Positions 6,073-7,796 of a stretch of DNA of 7,796 bases are shown here, piece by piece. The notes beneath the pieces were generated by a model. The model saw only the letters and a list, made by a program, of their open reading frames with translations. It was not told where the DNA came from and ran no database searches. Source of the DNA: Methanomassiliicoccus sp. UBA386 (GTDB taxonomy: Archaea > Thermoplasmatota > Thermoplasmata > Methanomassiliicoccales > Methanomassiliicoccaceae); contig DAGU01000095.1 of the NCBI GenBank assembly GCA_002498285.1, positions 2,312 through 10,107 of the forward strand. The letters run 5' to 3'. The position numbers were made by a program, and so were the translations under genes. Numbering within the stretch: position 1 is the first letter of the stretch; each line of letters opens with the position of its first letter.

Positions 6073-6657
6073 ATGTATTCGACCGTGGCGACGGAACGCG
6101 AAGCGATCTTGGCCAACGTGGAGGAGGCAGTGCTCGAGATCCCGGGGGTGGAGGCGATGAGGTTCCTCGGGCCGGAGCTGAAGGAGGAGATCACCCGCCT
6201 TGAGCTCCTAGCGGAGCAGAACGGCGCCTGCGGCGGCCTGATGCCATTCCGCAACGGCGGTGTGTGGGCGGCGCTCTCCCGGGAGGTGAGCTTCATGGTA
6301 GTGGGCAACGCCCATTTCATCATCCACAACGAGGGGCTCCTGTACATGATGGACACCTCCGGACAGGTGATCGGGGAATATGTCCCTCCTCATCTCAAGG
6401 AGCAGTTCGTGAAGGACCATCCGGACGCGCACTTCCTCTCCGACGATTTCGCGCTCCTTTCCGATGTGACGGTCAAGGGCGAACCTTACTTTCTCATAGA
6501 CGAGATCGAGTTCCCGTACCTGGAGAAGGTGAAGGGCATAACCAGGCTGACCTCGGGCAGCGTGTCCACGATGTCCGACGACATGGTGCGCTCGCTCATG
6601 GGGTGCGAGGGCCCGGACCTCTGGACCCATCTGGTGGGGTTCGATCTCCTGCCGTGA
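6073..6657 (+). CDS. Conserved-looking protein of unknown function inside the MCR activation locus
   Basis: A 194-residue protein that I do not recognise. It has no evident signal peptide or transmembrane helix and looks soluble and acidic. Residues 7-49 appear helical (TEREAILANVEEAV, ELKEEITRLELLAEQ). A Gly-rich turn follows (NGACGGL, 50-56), then alternating strand-like hydrophobic stretches (SFMVVGNAHFIIHNEGLLYMM, 73-93; EPYFLIDEIEFPYLEKV, 137-153). The C-terminus carries MGCEGPDLW (176-184). Cysteines are at 53 and 178. An in-frame TGA lies just upstream (6067-6069), so the ATG at 6073 is the first possible start. No Shine-Dalgarno is visible at normal distance, and the transcript may be leaderless or weakly initiated. 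It diverges from mmp3 and ends base-to-base against mcrC. Codon choice looks like its GC-rich neighbours and the frame is fully open, so it is very probably real. Confidence 0.85.
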   Translation: MYSTVATEREAILANVEEAVLEIPGVEAMRFLGPELKEEITRLELLAEQNGACGGLMPFRNGGVWAALSREVSFMVVGNAHFIIHNEGLLYMMDTSGQVIGEYVPPHLKEQFVKDHPDAHFLSDDFALLSDVTVKGEPYFLIDEIEFPYLEKVKGITRLTSGSVSTMSDDMVRSLMGCEGPDLWTHLVGFDLLP

Positions 6658-7260
6658 TCAAAGGTTCCTGCGCACCTTGGACACGATCTCGTCCAGCTTG
6701 TGCTGCGGGCTCGTGGTCCCCCGGACGACGCCCGTGACGATGTCCACGATCTCACCCTTGGTGCCGATGTCCTCCTTCCGGGGGCGGACCATGCGGGTCT
6801 TGACGCCGATGCGGGCGAAATCCTCGAAGTCCACCGGGGCCTGGCACACCACGACGGCCGGTATGTCGACATTTCTCAGAATGAGACGGGCCTTGTAGAT
6901 GATGTGGTTCCTGACGTTCCCCAGGTGTATGAGGGCGAGCTTGAACTGCTGTATCCGGTCGACCTCGATCTGGTCCAGCCCGAAGATGGAGCTTGTGCTC
7001 ATGTCCGGCGCATCGGCCGGGACGCCGGAGCCGGCCGTCACCACGATGACGCTGGTGTCGATCCCTTCCTCGCGAAGCGCGTAGGTGATCTCACACACTG
7101 GCTTGGTAATGTGCCTCTTGCCGGGGCCCATGGCCACCGCCACCACGTCCCTTCCGCTCTCCGATATCGTAGCTCGCTGCGCCAGTCCCCCGCCGACCCC
7201 AAGCCCGCGGGACTCCCGGCATTCAACGAAGCTCATGTGGCGTCCGATCTTGGCCTTCAT
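6658..7260 (-). CDS. mcrC: McrC, MCR activation protein
   Basis: A 200-residue protein clearly of the McrC family. It shows VECRESRGLGVGGGLAQR (12-29), ISESGRDVVAVAMGPGKRHI (32-51), KPVCEITYALREEGI (53-67), TAGSGVPADAP (75-85), IHLGNVRNHIIYKARLIL (111-128) and VVVCQAPVDFEDFARIGVKT (136-155). McrC was first named from the mcr operon and is known as a component associated with MCR activation, alongside A2. The three cysteines (14, 56, 139) all sit in conserved blocks and are candidate cluster ligands. Here mcrC is linked to atwA rather than to mcrBDGA, at least within this window. Its ATG overlaps the atwA stop by 4 nt (ATGA). Its TGA abuts the TGA of the plus-strand gene, so transcription of the two genes must converge with no intergenic gap. 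Confidence 0.96.
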   Translation of the reverse strand: MKAKIGRHMSFVECRESRGLGVGGGLAQRATISESGRDVVAVAMGPGKRHITKPVCEITYALREEGIDTSVIVVTAGSGVPADAPDMSTSSIFGLDQIEVDRIQQFKLALIHLGNVRNHIIYKARLILRNVDIPAVVVCQAPVDFEDFARIGVKTRMVRPRKEDIGTKGEIVDIVTGVVRGTTSPQHKLDEIVSKVRRNL

Positions 7261-7796
7261 TCCTCGGCACCGCCTTCTTCCTCGGCACCGCCCTCGAGCA
7301 TGACGCGGACCTCGCCCTCGGTGAGATGGGTCACTATCTCCTCCGGCTTGCCGATGGAGACCACCTTGCCATCCTTCATGAAGACGGCGCGGTCGCAGCA
7401 GTTCATGACGAAGTCCATATCGTGCGAGACTATGAGGAACGTCTCGCCCAGCTCCTTGCGGGCGTTGAGGACCGACTTGGCCACCGACAGCTTGGTGATG
7501 GGGTCCATCGTACCTGTCGGCTCGTCGAGGATGACCAGCCTGGGCTCGCGTATGAGCACCTGGGCCAGGGCGATCCTTTGTTTTTCGCCGACCGACAGCG
7601 TATCGGGGTAGGCGTACAGCATGCGGTCGACCTGATGACGGGTGAACCCCACGGCAATGAGCGTCTGTATCGCCTTCATCTTGGCCAGTTCGGCAGGGAG
7701 GTTGATGCCTATGCAGACCGTGAGGTTCCGCAGCACGGTATCGAACGGATAGAGGGTGAACTCCTGATGCAGGATGCCGATGTACTGCGTCGCGCG
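7257..7796 (-). CDS. atwA: MCR component A2 (AtwA), ABC-type ATPase, C-terminal part only
   Basis: The frame is open to the right edge, so this is the last 179 residues of a longer protein. Visible ABC ATPase elements are the Q-loop region ILHQEFTLYP near the edge, the signature LSVGEKQRIALAQ, Walker B LVILDEPTGTMD, the H-loop IVSHD, and the family's post-H-loop VFMKDGKVVSIGKPEEI. The Walker A of this domain and the whole first ATPase domain lie outside the window. Linkage to mcrC and the marker cluster identifies it as component A2, the ATP-binding protein needed for reductive activation of MCR, rather than a transporter ATPase. The C-terminus ends in an acidic Gly/Ala/Glu tail encoded by a short tandem repeat. 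A GTG at 7736 is internal and is not the true start. Confidence 0.93.
   Translation of the reverse strand, partial: RATQYIGILHQEFTLYPFDTVLRNLTVCIGINLPAELAKMKAIQTLIAVGFTRHQVDRMLYAYPDTLSVGEKQRIALAQVLIREPRLVILDEPTGTMDPITKLSVAKSVLNARKELGETFLIVSHDMDFVMNCCDRAVFMKDGKVVSIGKPEEIVTHLTEGEVRVMLEGGAEEEGGAEE
7260..7292. repeat. Short direct repeat at the atwA/mcrC junction
   Basis: A 15-nt unit, TTCCTCGGCACCGCC on the plus strand, occurs at 7260-7274 and 7278-7292, a period of 18 nt. On the minus strand it encodes the repeated Gly-Gly-Ala-Glu-Glu motif at the end of AtwA. It also places GAGGA-type purine runs just before the mcrC ATG. The closer copy directly abuts the ATG and the farther one lies about 17 nt upstream, so neither is an ideal Shine-Dalgarno. 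Confidence 0.6.

Noticed and set aside
7257..7736. Complete small ABC protein starting at the GTG at 7736
   Set aside because: The frame continues upstream to the window edge with Q-loop sequence typical of AtwA, so the gene is simply truncated by the window.

Overview
This window is a methanogen (or other methyl-coenzyme M reductase-bearing archaeon) locus. It carries much of the accessory machinery that activates methyl-coenzyme M reductase (MCR). The DNA is GC-rich. Minus-strand genes overlap by 1 or 4 bases, Shine-Dalgarno sites are mostly clear, and archaeal-type TATA-like elements are present. My best guess at lineage is Methanomassiliicoccales. A GC-rich Methanomicrobia member or an alkane/methane-oxidising relative cannot be excluded from this sequence alone.

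Reading right to left along the minus strand, the window opens inside atwA (component A2, an ABC-type ATPase; only its C-terminal domain is present). Next comes mcrC, coupled to atwA through an ATGA overlap. A plus-strand gene of unknown function follows (6073-6657). Its stop codon abuts the mcrC stop with no gap. An 89-bp divergent intergenic region separates it from a seven-gene minus-strand run: mmp3, mmp6, mmp5, mmp15, mmp17, mmp7 and a GIY-YIG/DUF123 nuclease-like gene. Every junction in this run is an overlap: ATGA at the first three, then TGATG, TGATG and TAATG. This points to one translationally coupled operon.

From established knowledge, A2 and McrC are MCR activation components. As I recall it, Mmp3, Mmp7 and Mmp17 co-occur with them in an ATP-driven activation complex that reduces the nickel of cofactor F430 to Ni(I). 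Mmp15 is visibly an HgdC/BcrA-type ASKHA ATPase with its two cluster-ligating cysteines intact, so it could be an additional ATP-dependent electron donor. Mmp5 and Mmp6 are small cysteine-bearing companions of unknown mechanism.

The left 343 bp hold no convincing gene. They contain several hairpin-forming inverted repeats, and a TATA-like box overlaps a perfect 14-bp palindrome, so they may be the promoter and body of a noncoding RNA. The most interesting new elements are the uncharacterised plus-strand gene embedded between mcrC and mmp3, and the perfect 11-bp inverted repeat that flanks the divergent promoter region it shares with mmp3.
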